A stretch of 64,000 nt of DNA from Celeribacter indicus (GCF_000819565.1 NZ_CP004393.1:2418001-2482000); one strand, 5' to 3'; counted from the first letter of the stretch, positions 35,312-43,538 are shown. Translations and numbers: made by a program. Notes: a model not told the origin generated them from the letters alone.

Positions 35312-36640
35312 GGGAGTGTCATGAACTATGTGTATCTGGCCCGGCCCATGCGGTTTCAGATACTCAAGCGTCGAAGCGCTCGCCGAACATTATGGCGAAC
35401 TGGTTGCGGGCTGCAAACCATTCCCGGACATTTCGGCCATCCTTTTCGAATTTGCGGATTGCCAGATAGATCAACTTGGTTGCGGCCTCGTCGGTCGGGA
35501 AGGAGCCCCGCGTCTTGATCGTTTTCCGGATCACGCGGTTCAAGCTTTCTATGGCATTCGTGGTGTAGATGATTTTCCGGATCGCGGGATCGAAACCAAA
35601 GAACGGGATCACCTCCTGCCATGCCCGGCGCCAGGCCGGGGCGATGGAGGCGTATTTCCCGGCCCATTTCTCCTCGAAGGCATCGAGCTCGGCCTCGGCC
35701 ATATCGGCGGTCGGGGCACTGTAAATCCGGCGTAGGTCCGCAGCCACGGCCTTGCGGTCCTTCCAAGAGCAGAAATTCAGGGAATGGCGCACCAGATGCA
35801 CGATGCAGGTCTGGACCATGGCGTCCGGGAACGCGGCGGTGATGGCCTCAGGAAAGCCCTTCAGCCCGTCCACGACCGCGATCAGGATGTCCTGCACGCC
35901 CCGGTTCTTCAACTCGTTCATCACCGAGAGCCAGAATTTGGCGCCCTCGTTCTCGGCGGTCCACAGGCCCAGAACCTCACGGCTCCCATCACGGGTGACG
36001 CCCAGGGCGACGTAGACGGCCTTATTCTTCACTGTCCGGCTGTCGGCGTCACGGATCTTCACCCGTAGAGCGTCGAAGATCACGATGGGATACATCCGAT
36101 CCAGCGCGCGGGTCTGCCATTCCCTGACCTCGTCCAGCACCGCATCGGTGACGCGGCTGATCAGGTCGGGCGAGACCTTCAGGCCGTAGAGATCAAGCAG
36201 GTGAGCCTGGATGTCCCGGACCGTCAGCCCGGCCGCATAAAGCCCGATGATCTTGTCATCGATCCCGTCGATCCGGGTCTGGCCCTTCTTCACCAGCTCG
36301 GGCTCGAAGCTGCTGTCGCGGTCGCGAGGCACCGCCAGCGGCAGTTCGCCGTCTTGGCTCTTCAGCACCTTGCTCGAGGCGCCATTGCGGCGGTTGGTCT
36401 GGCCGGGTGGAGCGTCTTTGCCTTCCTCGTAGCCAAGATGCGCCGTCAGCTCCGCGCCCAGCATTCGTTCCATGAGCTTGATCTTCAGCTCTTTCATCAG
36501 CCCGGCATCGCCGAGCAGATCCTCAGGGCGCTCCACACCCTTAAGCAATTCGTCCAAGATGTCTTTCGAAATAGTCATTCATGCTTCCTTTCGGTGCAGC
36601 ATGAACCGGATCAGCCATACACAAAAGGTCGGACACTCTC
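35312..36640 (-). mobile_element. IS256-family insertion sequence
   Basis: Imperfect terminal repeats bound the element. The left end is gggagtgtcatgaactatg (from 35312) and the right end reads, in complement, gagagtgtccgacctt (from 36640), sharing gagtgtc and tgtgtat blocks. The single transposase gene is intact. The right end abuts an IS701 transposase fragment. No clear 8-9 bp target duplication is visible, suggesting later rearrangement. Confidence 0.8.
35364..36578 (-). CDS. IS256-family (mutator-type) transposase
   Basis: The 404-residue protein is a complete Transposase_mut: LKELKIKLMERMLGAELTAH-like N terminus, IGLYAAGLTVRDIQAHLLDLYG, catalytic segments YPIVIFDALRVKIRD (Asp) and LIAVVDGLKGFPEAITAAFP (Asp), the CIVHLVRHSL motif, and TTNAIESLNRVIRKTIKTRG with the catalytic Glu. 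It is expected to be active. Confidence 0.93.
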   Translation of the reverse strand: MTISKDILDELLKGVERPEDLLGDAGLMKELKIKLMERMLGAELTAHLGYEEGKDAPPGQTNRRNGASSKVLKSQDGELPLAVPRDRDSSFEPELVKKGQTRIDGIDDKIIGLYAAGLTVRDIQAHLLDLYGLKVSPDLISRVTDAVLDEVREWQTRALDRMYPIVIFDALRVKIRDADSRTVKNKAVYVALGVTRDGSREVLGLWTAENEGAKFWLSVMNELKNRGVQDILIAVVDGLKGFPEAITAAFPDAMVQTCIVHLVRHSLNFCSWKDRKAVAADLRRIYSAPTADMAEAELDAFEEKWAGKYASIAPAWRRAWQEVIPFFGFDPAIRKIIYTTNAIESLNRVIRKTIKTRGSFPTDEAATKLIYLAIRKFEKDGRNVREWFAARNQFAIMFGERFDA

Positions 36641-37285
36641 GGATACGCTCTTTGCAGAACTTGATACCGAAGCCTGGCAGTCCTGTGCCGCCGGGGAAGG
36701 CGCAAAGGGGCCGCGTCTCTATGATTGGGCTCGCCTGCCATTGGGGGCACCACGAGGGAACGGGTTCGACCGTTGGGTGCTGGCCCGCAGGAGCCGCCAC
36801 GACCCGCGGGCCATTGCCTATTACTTCGCCTTTGCGCCAGCCGGGACCGCGCTTGCCGAACTCGCGGCAGCCGCCGGTTTGCGCTGGACCATCGAGGAAT
36901 GTTTCCTGCGGGCCAAGGACGATCTGGGGCTCGATCATTGTGAGACCCGGTCCTGGCATGGCTGGCACCGCCATATGAGCCTGGTGATGGCCGCCGCCGC
37001 CTTCCTTGCCGGCTTGACCGCAGCTCAACGTCTTCACGCTTTCGGAAAAGCGAACAAAACGAGTCCGATGGCCAGCCTCGGTGCCGCATGATTTTTGTTC
37101 GCGCCGAACGCTACACGACGCCGGTATGCCTCACGACATCCGAAATCCTGCGATTGGTCGCGCGCCTTATTCTCAACCGTGCGCCACCGGCTGAATTCAT
37201 TCTCGCCTGGTCGTTCTGGCGACGACGACATCAAGCCAGCGCCGCAAGCGCTCACCGCAGAAATCGAGATCAAGTGCAACTGTAG
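36641..37285 (+). pseudogene. IS701-family transposase remnant with frameshift
   Basis: Directly after the IS256 end the plus strand reads DTLFAELDTEAWQSCAAGEG, KGPRLYDWARLPLGAPRG, LRWTIEECFLRAKDDLGLDH and WHRHMSLVMAAAAFLAGLTA, the C-terminal half of an IS701-type DDE transposase. It hits a TGA at 37089-37091, but the expected ending (LTTSEILRLVARLILNRAPP, then FWRRRHQ) continues in another frame to 37285, so there is a frameshift at about 37085. The N-terminal half is missing. Confidence 0.78.
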
Positions 37286-37410
37286 TACTAGGCTGCCGGC
37301 TACAACGAGGAACGGCCACACACAGCGCGATTGGGAACAAGCCACCGATCCTGTTGACGAAATCGGGGGACTGAACCGCTCCGGGTTTGCCGGAGGCTGT
37401 TTGGTTTAAG

Positions 37411-38310
37411 TTATGCGGCTATGGTCTTAGTTACCAGAGCTGCGTAGAAGTTTGCCTCTGCTTCCGCTGGTGGGATGTTCCCGATGGGCTCGAGGAGGCG
37501 GCGATTGTTGAACCAGTCGACCCATTCCAGAGTGGCGTATTCCACGGCGTCCAGACTGCGCCACGGGCCACGGCGGTGGATGACCTCCGCCTTGAAGAGA
37601 CCATTGATTGTCTCGGCCAAAGCGTTGTCATAGCTGTCACCGACGCTGCCGACCGAGGGTTCGATTCCTGCCTCGGCCAAGCGTTCGGTGTATTTTATCG
37701 CCAGGTATTGCGATCCGCGGTCTGAGTGATGGATCAGTCCCACACCAGGCTGCCGCTGATGAACAGCCTGTTCCAAAGCGTCGAGAACGAAGCCTGTGTG
37801 AGCCGTGCGGCTGACGCGCCACCCAACGATCCGGCGCGCGAACGTGTCGATCACGAATGCCACATAAACGAACCCTTGCCAGGTGGCGACATAGGTGAAA
37901 TCGCTGACCCAGAGCATGTTCGGTGCCGGCACCCGGAATTGCCGGTTTACCTTGTCCATCGGGCACGGCTGCTTCTTGTCAGGGATCGTCGTTTTATGCG
38001 GCTTGCCCCGGATGACGCCCTGCAGGCCCAAATCCTTCATCAACCGGGCTATCGTGCATCGGGCCACATCAAATCCTTCCCGCCGCATCTGGCGCCAGAC
38101 TTTGCGCACGCCATAGACCTTGTAATTCTCATCGAACACGCGCTCGATCTCGGGGCGAAGCTCGTCGTCGCGCTTGAACCGATCCGAGCGCAGATCAGGG
38201 TCGGCCCGTTTGGCCAGATGATCGTAGTATGTGGACGGGGCAATCGGCAGGTGCTTGCAGATCGGCTCGACCCCGAGCTCTCCACGATAATCGTCGATAA
38301 AGGCGATCAT
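37411..38310 (-). CDS. IS3-family transposase OrfB
   Basis: The 299-residue protein has the HTH_21 region ([20 protein letters not shown]) and a full rve core: [34 protein letters not shown] and [20 protein letters not shown], giving the D, D and E residues. It ends with the typical [20 protein letters not shown]. It is complete and probably expressed as an OrfAB fusion by -1 frameshifting. Confidence 0.92.
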   Translation of the reverse strand: MIAFIDDYRGELGVEPICKHLPIAPSTYYDHLAKRADPDLRSDRFKRDDELRPEIERVFDENYKVYGVRKVWRQMRREGFDVARCTIARLMKDLGLQGVIRGKPHKTTIPDKKQPCPMDKVNRQFRVPAPNMLWVSDFTYVATWQGFVYVAFVIDTFARRIVGWRVSRTAHTGFVLDALEQAVHQRQPGVGLIHHSDRGSQYLAIKYTERLAEAGIEPSVGSVGDSYDNALAETINGLFKAEVIHRRGPWRSLDAVEYATLEWVDWFNNRRLLEPIGNIPPAEAEANFYAALVTKTIAA

Positions 38311-38633
38311 GACTTCGGTCGGCGGTCGAGCTCCGCCATCGCAAAATACGCCGACGCCTTCCGCAGGATCTCATTCGCCTGCTTGAGTTCGCGGTTCTCG
38401 CGCTCCAGCGCCTTCATCTTCTCGGCCATCTCGGTACTGACCCCAGCACGGTCGCCACGATCAATCTCTGCCTTTTTGACCCAGTCATTCAGCGTGTTCG
38501 TCGAACAGCCTATCTTCGCCGAGATCGATACGATCGCTTGCCAGCGGCTCTCATGCTGACCGGCGTTGTCCAAAACCATACGAACCGCTCGCTCGCGCAC
38601 TTCAGGGGAATATTTGTTCGTTGTCTTGCTCAT
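38307..38633 (-). CDS. IS3-family transposase OrfA
   Basis: The 108-residue OrfA has an HTH_Tnp_1 fold ([20 protein letters not shown], then [16 protein letters not shown]) and a C-terminal coiled coil ([20 protein letters not shown]). It overlaps orfB by 4 bases. It recognises the element's inverted repeats. Confidence 0.9.
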   Translation of the reverse strand: MSKTTNKYSPEVRERAVRMVLDNAGQHESRWQAIVSISAKIGCSTNTLNDWVKKAEIDRGDRAGVSTEMAEKMKALERENRELKQANEILRKASAYFAMAELDRRPKS

Positions 38634-38775
38634 GATGCTCCATCCTACTCAAGAGTTGGAGCCTCCGGCAAACCCGGAGCGGTTCAGTAGAGATATTTCT
38701 GCTGAGTCAAAGTGGACCTCTGTGATGAGGCCATCGCATATGAAACAACTTACAACCAGCGCTGTGTGAACCTTT

Positions 38776-38794
38776 TGTGAGACGCCAGTGAGAC
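38776..38794. repeat. Arm-type direct repeats, right end of polysaccharide island
   Basis: tgtgagac at 38776-38783 and agtgagac at 38787-38794 are 11 bp apart, 76 bp from the att core at 38870. The same octamer pair with the same spacing and orientation lies at 16009-16027, 81 bp inside the other end. This is the pattern of integrase arm-binding sites. Confidence 0.5.
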
Positions 38795-38869
38795 GAATCT
38801 AGGTGAGAAATCAAAAGTGAGCGGAGCTACTTTCTTTTTCTTATCCATATCAACAGGTTAAGTTGGATA

Positions 38870-38916
38870 TGGCTCCGGCGGTAGGGATCGAACCTACGAC
38901 CAATTGATTAACAGTC
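38870..38916. repeat. att core, middle copy (47 bp of tRNA-Asn 3' end)
   Basis: These 47 bases, starting tggctccggcggtaggga and ending at acagtc, are identical to 56083-56129 inside the tRNA-Asn gene, including the anticodon-loop region. Downstream the match stops. It is the left boundary of the phage-like element and at the same time the right boundary of the polysaccharide island. Confidence 0.9.
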
Positions 38917-39034
38917 TAATTTTTACATATATCACATTATAACTATATATAGCAAAATTATCTGGAACTTATTGAAAACACTTTGTATTGTGGTAACTCA
39001 TCCTAACAGTGTATAACAGGGCCATAAACTATTT

Positions 39035-39055
39035 TGTGCCCCCAAGTGTGCCCCC
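39035..39055. repeat. Arm-type direct repeats, left end of phage-like element
   Basis: tgtgccccc occurs at 39035-39043 and 39047-39055, about 120 bp inside the left att core and just before the integrase start. The same nonamer recurs near the right end (55998-56006, with near copies at 55988 and 56009), in the same orientation. They are candidate arm sites for the integrase. Confidence 0.5.
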
Positions 39056-39071
39056 GAAGGACAAATTGATT

Positions 39072-40319
39072 ATGAAGCTCACCGCGCAGAGTGTTGCCAA
39101 GATTAAGCCGGCCGACAAACGCCAACAGATTTCGGATGACAATTGCCCCGGCCTGAACCTCATTGTGCAGCCCTCGGGAAAGAAGGGCTGGGCGGTGCGA
39201 TACAGGATAGGAGACACCCATCGGCGCATGACCCTCGGGGCCTATCCGATCCTGTCTCTGGCTGAGGCGAGGCAACGGGCGCGGGAGGTATTCGCAGCGG
39301 CGGCGGAAGGGCGTGACCCTGCCGAAGAGGTGCGGGCCGCGAAAGCCTCTAAGCCGGAGGATGATCGCGACAAGGTTTCATCGCTTTTGACCCAATACGC
39401 CAAGCGACACCTCAAGAGCCTGAAATCCGGTGCCACGGTGAAGCGCGAGCTTGACCGCTTTGTTGGGGCCGAGTGGGGCGATCGGGATATTCACTCGATC
39501 ACCAAGCGCGATGTGATCGACCTTTTGGACGAAATCGCGGACAGCGGGCGCACGGTTACGGCAAACCGCGTCCGGGCCTATCTCTCGAAATTCCTTAACT
39601 GGTGCGTTGAACGCGATATTCTTCCCATGAGCCCGGCGACCGGTGTCAAGCTAGTGGCGAAGGAAAAGAGCCGTGACAGGGTTTTGAGCGACGATGAGGT
39701 GTGCTGGTTCTGGCAGGCCTGTGACGACCTGGGGTTTCCATGGGGGCCTGTGGGGCAGGTGCTCTTGCTCACCGGGCAGCGTCTTGGCGAGGTGGTCGGA
39801 ATGTCCGACTCTGAGCTGATGGGCGATCTCTGGCACATGGACGCGGGCCGGACGAAAAACGGACGCGCCCATGACGTACCGCTTTCAAAGCCCGTCCGTG
39901 ACATTCTGGCCGGTGTTGAACGGACCGCGGATGAAAAGGGCAGGGTGCAATTCATTTTCACGACCACGGGTGAAACGCCTCTGAGCGGGTTTAACAAGGG
40001 CCGAAACCACATTGCCGGCCGGATGGCTGCAATCGCCTCTAAGGAAGCCGGAGAGGCCGTCACCATTCCGCATTGGACTTTCCATGATCTGAGGCGCACG
40101 GCGGCAACCGGCATGGCGCGGCTTGGGATTGCTGTGCGCGTCACTGAGGCGGTTCTGAATCACGTCTCAGGCACGGGCGGCGGGATCGTCGCGGTCTATC
40201 AGCGGCACGACTATGCCGACGAAAAACGGCGCGCGCTGGGCGCATGGGCCGGGCTGGTGGCGGAGATTGTCACCGGCAACGTTTCCAGTGAGAAGGTGGT
40301 GTCGATCAGGGGCGTGTGA
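39072..40319 (+). CDS. int: Tyrosine-type site-specific integrase (P4 family)
   Basis: The ATG at 39072 yields 415 residues starting MKLTAQSVAKIKPADKRQQI; the upstream start at 39009 would run through the putative arm sites. It has the DUF4102 arm-binding domain (NLIVQPSGKKGWAVRYRIGD), the SAM-like core-binding domain (about 95-180) and a catalytic domain with the Arg in LLLTGQRLGEVVGMS, the H-x-x-R in HDLRRTAATGMARLG, HVSG and the nucleophile Tyr in VAVYQRHDYADEK. It sits next to the tRNA-Asn att copy, the normal place for an integrase acting on that site. Confidence 0.93.
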   Translation: MKLTAQSVAKIKPADKRQQISDDNCPGLNLIVQPSGKKGWAVRYRIGDTHRRMTLGAYPILSLAEARQRAREVFAAAAEGRDPAEEVRAAKASKPEDDRDKVSSLLTQYAKRHLKSLKSGATVKRELDRFVGAEWGDRDIHSITKRDVIDLLDEIADSGRTVTANRVRAYLSKFLNWCVERDILPMSPATGVKLVAKEKSRDRVLSDDEVCWFWQACDDLGFPWGPVGQVLLLTGQRLGEVVGMSDSELMGDLWHMDAGRTKNGRAHDVPLSKPVRDILAGVERTADEKGRVQFIFTTTGETPLSGFNKGRNHIAGRMAAIASKEAGEAVTIPHWTFHDLRRTAATGMARLGIAVRVTEAVLNHVSGTGGGIVAVYQRHDYADEKRRALGAWAGLVAEIVTGNVSSEKVVSIRGV

Positions 40320-40602
40320 CAACCCGGCCGGCAGCTTTGTCATAGGCCGCGCCGCGTTCTCGCTTATCTACTGCCAAGACATACACAACCACTTCCTGAT
40401 CAACGACCTCATAGACCAAACGGATGCCTGGGGATTTGAGTTTGATCTTGTAGCGGTTGGGATTGCCTGAAAGGCGCGCAGAGGGCACATGAGGATCTTC
40501 CAAGCGCTCCGCCAGCTTGTCTGTGAGCCGCTTTCGCACAACGTGATCCAGCGCCTTGAATTCTTTCAGGGCCTTTTTGTGGAATTGCAGATTATAGGTC
40601 AT
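40306..40602 (-). CDS. RelE-family toxin
   Basis: From the ATG at 40602 the 98-residue protein reads MTYNLQFHKKALKEFKALD, then KRLTDKLAERLEDPHVPSA and YKIKLKSPGIRLVYEVVDQE, a compact RelE/ParE-superfamily mRNA-interferase fold with its basic core and the conserved R-L-x-Y-E strand. It overlaps the antitoxin gene by 11 bases and its 3' end overlaps the integrase end by 14 bases. The pair probably stabilises the element. Confidence 0.87.
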   Translation of the reverse strand: MTYNLQFHKKALKEFKALDHVVRKRLTDKLAERLEDPHVPSARLSGNPNRYKIKLKSPGIRLVYEVVDQEVVVYVLAVDKRERGAAYDKAAGRVVTRP

Positions 40603-40792
40603 CAAGCGACACCGAGACGAAGGGGCCACCGGCCCGTTCATCGGCAATCGCATTCAGGCGCGCATCTTCAAGAGCATCTTCCAAGGCTTCTTCACTGACA
40701 ACACGCACACCAATCCGCCTACGTGCCGCACGCATCGCAAGCAGTTTGTTGCCGCTACGGCTGTAGGGGGGTGTAAGTGCAAAGGTGGTCAT
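40592..40792 (-). CDS. RelB/Phd-type antitoxin
   Basis: The 66-residue acidic protein precedes and overlaps the RelE-like toxin gene. The N-terminal half (SGNKLLAMRAARRRIGVRVV) would bind DNA, while the C-terminal acidic tail (LEDALEDARLNAIADERAGG) would wrap the toxin. The family call rests mostly on position and composition. Confidence 0.75.
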   Translation of the reverse strand: MTTFALTPPYSRSGNKLLAMRAARRRIGVRVVSEEALEDALEDARLNAIADERAGGPFVSVSLDDL

Positions 40793-41105
40793 GGTTGGCT
40801 CCTAGTCCTGCTTTATATAGCAACTTTGCTTACCGATATCAATCATAGCTTAAAGACACGTTCGCGCGCGTGGGGGTGGTTGCGTAGAGAGCGCAAAATT
40901 GCGCTCTGTAAAATCGACACCTCCGCGCGCGAGTGGGTAGTTGAGGTTCGGGGCGGGGGGGGGTGATTTTGAAAGGGCCAATTACGCTATAAAGCACGTT
41001 GACAGGAGCGGGGGGCCCATTTAAGTATTATCGCAAAGCGATGGTGTGTCATGTAGCGCACCGGACAGCCCGGCCAGAAATGGTGCGGGCTTTTTCTTTG
41101 TCGGA
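40793..41105. other. Intergenic region with a 20-bp palindrome
   Basis: About 310 bases with no credible gene. It holds the palindrome agagcgcaaaattgcgctct at 40888-40907 (9-bp arms, 2-base centre), flanked by GC-only runs containing cgcgcg on both sides. It may be an operator or a terminator for the toxin-antitoxin transcript. Confidence 0.5.
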
Positions 41106-41495
41106 TTAGTCGTCGGGGAGGTTGTCCGGGAATGGCTCCGGAAGTCCGAACTCATATTTTATATCTCCTCCAGCCATCGTAAGGCGGAGGGTATTGTCAT
41201 GCAGCGACATTTCGCACTGGGCGCCGCGAAGGCGCAGCTCCTGCTCTTTCTCTCTAACGGAGAGTTCGCGGTCTTCTTTCGTCATGATCGTTAGCAAGCC
41301 TAGCAGCTGAAGAACTTCAAAGGTTACCTGGTGCATGTCGGGCGACAGCGCGGGATATGCTTCTTCCAATGTCGCCACGATCTCGGCATTCATGGATCGG
41401 TTGTTCGCTTCGGCAGCGGCCTTGATGCGGTCACGCATTCCGGCAGGCGGACGAATTACGATCTGTCCAGTCTCTGCGTTTTTACTGCGTGCCAT
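41106..41495 (-). CDS. Arc-like ribbon-helix-helix repressor with C-terminal extension
   Basis: The 129-residue protein begins MARSKNAETGQIVIRPPAGM and continues RDRIKAAAEANNRSMNAEIV, an Arc-type ribbon-helix-helix DNA-binding domain (residues about 11-50). The C-terminal part (SVREKEQELRLRGAQCEMSL) adds a coiled region. It is transcribed divergently from a second Arc-like gene at 41620; the 125 bp between them hold two palindromes. By position it is a candidate maintenance repressor of the element, like Arc/Mnt of P22-type phages. Confidence 0.8.
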   Translation of the reverse strand: MARSKNAETGQIVIRPPAGMRDRIKAAAEANNRSMNAEIVATLEEAYPALSPDMHQVTFEVLQLLGLLTIMTKEDRELSVREKEQELRLRGAQCEMSLHDNTLRLTMAGGDIKYEFGLPEPFPDNLPDD

Positions 41496-41523
41496 GCCTG
41501 CTCCATAAGCTGAAAGTCCAAAA

Positions 41524-41536
41524 TCACACTATGTGA
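41524..41536. promoter_or_regulatory. Operator-like palindrome 1 (Arc-type switch)
   Basis: tcacactatgtga has 5-bp arms around a 3-base centre. Its half-site (TCACA/TGTGA) matches palindrome 2, centred 54 bp away, a phase close to five helical turns. Confidence 0.6.
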
Positions 41537-41546
41537 CTATTTTTGA

Positions 41547-41591
41547 TTGACACAATACTCACAAAAAGTGTGTATGGTCACATAATGTGAC
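41547..41591 (+). promoter_or_regulatory. Promoter overlapping operator-like palindrome 2
   Basis: A consensus TTGACA at 41547-41552 is followed 17-18 bp later by GTGTATG as a weak -10. The perfect palindrome gtcacataatgtgac (41577-41591) lies at the expected start point, so a repressor bound there would block transcription of the rightward operon. Confidence 0.55.
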
Positions 41592-41619
41592 TAAATTGGG
41601 GCAAATCCGAGGAGAAGAA

Positions 41620-41859
41620 ATGGAGACAGTTCAAATCGGAATTAGATTTCCGAAAGACATGAAGGCTTGGCTAGAGGAGCAATCGCGCCTCAATCGTTCA
41701 AGTCAAAATTCGGAAGTTGTTCGTGCCGTGCGGGCAACGATGAAGGCAGCGGGGGAACAGTTTGGCGACCAAGCCCCCGCTGCGCAAGTGACCAAGGAAG
41801 AAACCCTCAATCAGAAGGAACGTCATCATGAACGCGATGATTCCGCAACCTGCGCCTGA
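41620..41859 (+). CDS. Second Arc-like ribbon-helix-helix protein
   Basis: The ATG at 41620 follows a strong GAGGAGAAGAA ribosome-binding site; an upstream ATG at 41587 lies within the operator. The 79-residue protein reads METVQIGIRFPKDMKAWLEE, then QNSEVVRAVRATMKAAG, a ribbon-helix-helix domain, with a polar tail. It opens the rightward operon of the element and faces the other Arc-like gene, so the pair may form a two-repressor switch. Confidence 0.78.
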   Translation: METVQIGIRFPKDMKAWLEEQSRLNRSSQNSEVVRAVRATMKAAGEQFGDQAPAAQVTKEETLNQKERHHERDDSATCA

Positions 41860-42055
41860 TGCGCAACCGCTCGTTCCCGACAAGCGTATCCCGGCAGCTG
41901 TCGTCCGCACCCTGTGCGGCGGCGTGTCGAACATGACCATTCACCGTTGGCTCAACCGTGACGATTTCAATTTCCCGAAGCCGATCCGAATCGGCAACCG
42001 ACGTTACTGGAAAGAGGCGGACATTATCGCGTGGCTGGAAGCGCAGGAAGGATGA
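41828..42055 (+). CDS. AlpA-like helix-turn-helix protein (excisionase/activator type)
   Basis: The 75-residue protein has a winged-HTH of the AlpA/MerR-like class: RTLCGGVSNMTIHRWLNRDD, NFPKPIRIGNRRYWKEADII, AWLEAQEG. AlpA proteins act as excision or induction regulators in P4-type satellites and many integrated islands. It overlaps the end of the preceding gene and is followed by a chain of small genes. Confidence 0.85.
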   Translation: MNAMIPQPAPDAQPLVPDKRIPAAVVRTLCGGVSNMTIHRWLNRDDFNFPKPIRIGNRRYWKEADIIAWLEAQEG

Positions 42056-42057
42056 CC

Positions 42058-42357
42058 ATGGAAAACAAAATGAAAAACCCCGGCGCGCAGGCTAACGCAA
42101 CCGGGGCGGAAATCCATAAGGGACTGGATATGACGGCAGGATCTCATGTCGCCGACCCGTTCGTCAAGCGGCTTGACGCGCTCCAAGCTGAGGTCCGCGA
42201 AAAGGCCTTGATAAGCAAACATGTGGACGCGGTTCACAGCCTGATCGTGATCGCGCTCGATGCAATCGAAGCCCCGGCCCTAACCGAACGCAACCGCATT
42301 GAGGCGAAAAGATCGCTCGAAATGGCGCTCCTGATCATCGGGGAGAACGTAGCATGA
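42058..42357 (+). CDS. Small unknown protein of the element
   Basis: A 99-residue protein starting MENKMKNPGAQANATGAEIH (ATG 42058; 42052 is possible). It is mainly helical with two predicted helices (DPFVKRLDALQAEVREKALI and HVDAVHSLIVIALDAIEAPA). No family is recognised. It overlaps the next gene by 4 bases, so it belongs to the early operon. Confidence 0.6.
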   Translation: MENKMKNPGAQANATGAEIHKGLDMTAGSHVADPFVKRLDALQAEVREKALISKHVDAVHSLIVIALDAIEAPALTERNRIEAKRSLEMALLIIGENVA

Positions 42358-42563
42358 AATCGAAAATGGCACAGCACATCCAGGCGCAGCAAGACCTTGC
42401 TTGCAGTCTGAAAGGGATAATCGAAGCCATTCTTGTCTTGGACGACCAAGGCGTTGCTCCGGATGCGGTGACGGCGCTCCTGAACGTCGCGCTGGACCAT
42501 GTAATCAGGCTGAACCACAATCTTGATGTTGTGGCGCTTCCCGAAGAGGAGGGCGCGGCGTGA
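42354..42563 (+). CDS. Small unknown protein of the element
   Basis: A 69-residue helical protein (MKSKMAQHIQAQQDLACSLK, then VTALLNVALDHVIRLNHNLD) ending in an acidic tail. It overlaps both neighbours by 4 bases. No family recognised. Its helical layout resembles the gene before it, perhaps an old duplication. Confidence 0.55.
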   Translation: MKSKMAQHIQAQQDLACSLKGIIEAILVLDDQGVAPDAVTALLNVALDHVIRLNHNLDVVALPEEEGAA

Positions 42564-42796
42564 GCGACTTTCCTGAACATCACTTCCGTGAACTCAAGAT
42601 GAACACACCTTTGTTCAACATCACCGTAGCTCTTTCAATCATCCAGAGCCACATCCTTGCCTCTGACTCGGCCTTGGACCCGCATATGATGTGGGGCGGT
42701 AATCACATTAAAGATGATGGCCTTGAGGCCGCAGTCGCCCTGTTGGCACCTGTGATAGACGTGCTGGAGGACCTCTCTTGGGAGGGCGAGAAATAA
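42560..42796 (+). CDS. Small unknown protein of the element
   Basis: A 78-residue protein beginning MSDFPEHHFRELKMNTPLFN, with segments IQSHILASDSALDPHMMWGG and LLAPVIDVLEDLSWEGEK. No recognised family. It starts in a 4-base overlap with the previous gene. Confidence 0.55.
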   Translation: MSDFPEHHFRELKMNTPLFNITVALSIIQSHILASDSALDPHMMWGGNHIKDDGLEAAVALLAPVIDVLEDLSWEGEK

Positions 42797-42798
42797 GC

Positions 42799-43008
42799 AT
42801 GAACTTCACCGATCTTGATGACGTTCTCGCGCTCAAGCCTAAAGGCGTCTTCCGTGTAGAAAATGTCCGTGGCCGCACGATCATCACCGTGAACCGTCCC
42901 GGCGAGCTGGAAGAGATCATTCTGTGCCTCTCCCCTGGTCACGCAAACCAAGTGCGTATGGCGCTTTCGGATCAGGGCCTTACGGGGCTTGTCGCGGAGG
43001 CGCTGTGA
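42799..43008 (+). CDS. Small unknown protein of the element
   Basis: The ATG at 42799 lies 2 bases after the previous stop and gives 69 residues: MNFTDLDDVLALKPKGVFRV, then IITVNRPGELEEIILCLSPG. Beta-rich N terminus, helical C terminus; no family recognised. Its stop overlaps the start of the replication-type gene. Confidence 0.55.
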   Translation: MNFTDLDDVLALKPKGVFRVENVRGRTIITVNRPGELEEIILCLSPGHANQVRMALSDQGLTGLVAEAL

Positions 43009-43538
43009 TGGGACGCGATAAGCGGAATGAGCAGCGACACGAGCACTTCACTACAATGGTGAGGAATACGATGGAGGCGCCCGCCTGGCGGGCGCTCTCA
43101 CCGACTTCACAATCCTTGTACGTATGGGTCCGGCTTGAGTGGCGCGGGCCGAAAGCAAATAACAATGGGAAAATCAGACTGAGCGTCAGGCAGGCAGCTG
43201 AGCGAATGGGTGTAAAGTCTCTCAACACCATCAGCCGCGCTTTTCACGATCTTCAGGCTAAGGGTTTCCTCGTAGTGCGTGAGCATGCGGTTCTCGGCAC
43301 GCAGGGTGAAGCAAAATCGCCGGCCTTTGAACTGACCGAATTGCCCCTGCCGAATGCAGAATCGAACCAAGGGCAGCGCCTTTACAGGAATTGGCGAGAG
43401 GGACACGATTTCCCGGTCATCCGAGCCGTTGCTCATAACCCCACCGGTCGCGGCCCAAAATTAGAATCCTGTCGCAAAAATGAAGACGGGGCCGTCTCAA
43501 AAATTGCGACGTTCCCTCGGAGGCCGTCGCAAAAATGA
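43008..43538 (+). CDS. Replication-initiation-type winged-helix protein, 3' end in a repeat array
   Basis: The ATG at 43008 gives 176 residues: MGRDKRNEQRHEHFTTMVRN, APAWRALSPTSQSLYVWVRL, KIRLSVRQAAERMGVKSLNT, ISRAFHDLQAKGFLVVREH. This is a winged helix-turn-helix of the kind found at the N terminus of phage and plasmid replication proteins. No helicase or primase domain follows. The last 25 codons lie in palindromic repeats (43471-43564), where the frame ends early. A continuing frame downstream (43535-43753) suggests that a one-base difference between the repeats has shifted the original C terminus. Confidence 0.65.
   Translation: MGRDKRNEQRHEHFTTMVRNTMEAPAWRALSPTSQSLYVWVRLEWRGPKANNNGKIRLSVRQAAERMGVKSLNTISRAFHDLQAKGFLVVREHAVLGTQGEAKSPAFELTELPLPNAESNQGQRLYRNWREGHDFPVIRAVAHNPTGRGPKLESCRKNEDGAVSKIATFPRRPSQK

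Larger units (their letters stand above)
37372..38686 (-). mobile_element. Complete IS3-family element
   Basis: Near-perfect inverted repeats of about 27 bp (tgaaccgctccgggtttgcc...) mark both ends, at 37372 and 38686. orfA and orfB overlap by 4 bases in different frames on the minus strand, the normal arrangement for IS3 frameshifting. It is the intact relative of the broken copy at 14901-15571. It lies 180 bp inside the right end of the polysaccharide island. Confidence 0.92.
15905..38869. mobile_element. Polysaccharide genomic island between tRNA-Asn att copies
   Basis: The 23 kb between two copies of the tRNA-Asn 3' end is distinctly more AT-rich than the flanks (most clearly 15930-16440 and 24.7-30.4 kb) and is packed with insertion sequences. 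It carries a Wzx/Wzy-type polysaccharide locus. Just inside both ends are pairs of the octamer tgtgagac spaced 11 bp (16009 and 16020; 38776, with a one-mismatch copy at 38787) in the same orientation, as expected of integrase arm-binding sites. No integrase gene is present; it was probably lost at the IS-rich right end (35.3-38.7 kb). The island boundary is inferred from repeats, not proven. Confidence 0.6.

Noticed and set aside
39009..39071. Upstream integrase start giving 21 extra residues
   Set aside because: The extra codons are made of the tgtgccccc arm-type repeats, and the family N terminus begins at the ATG at 39072.
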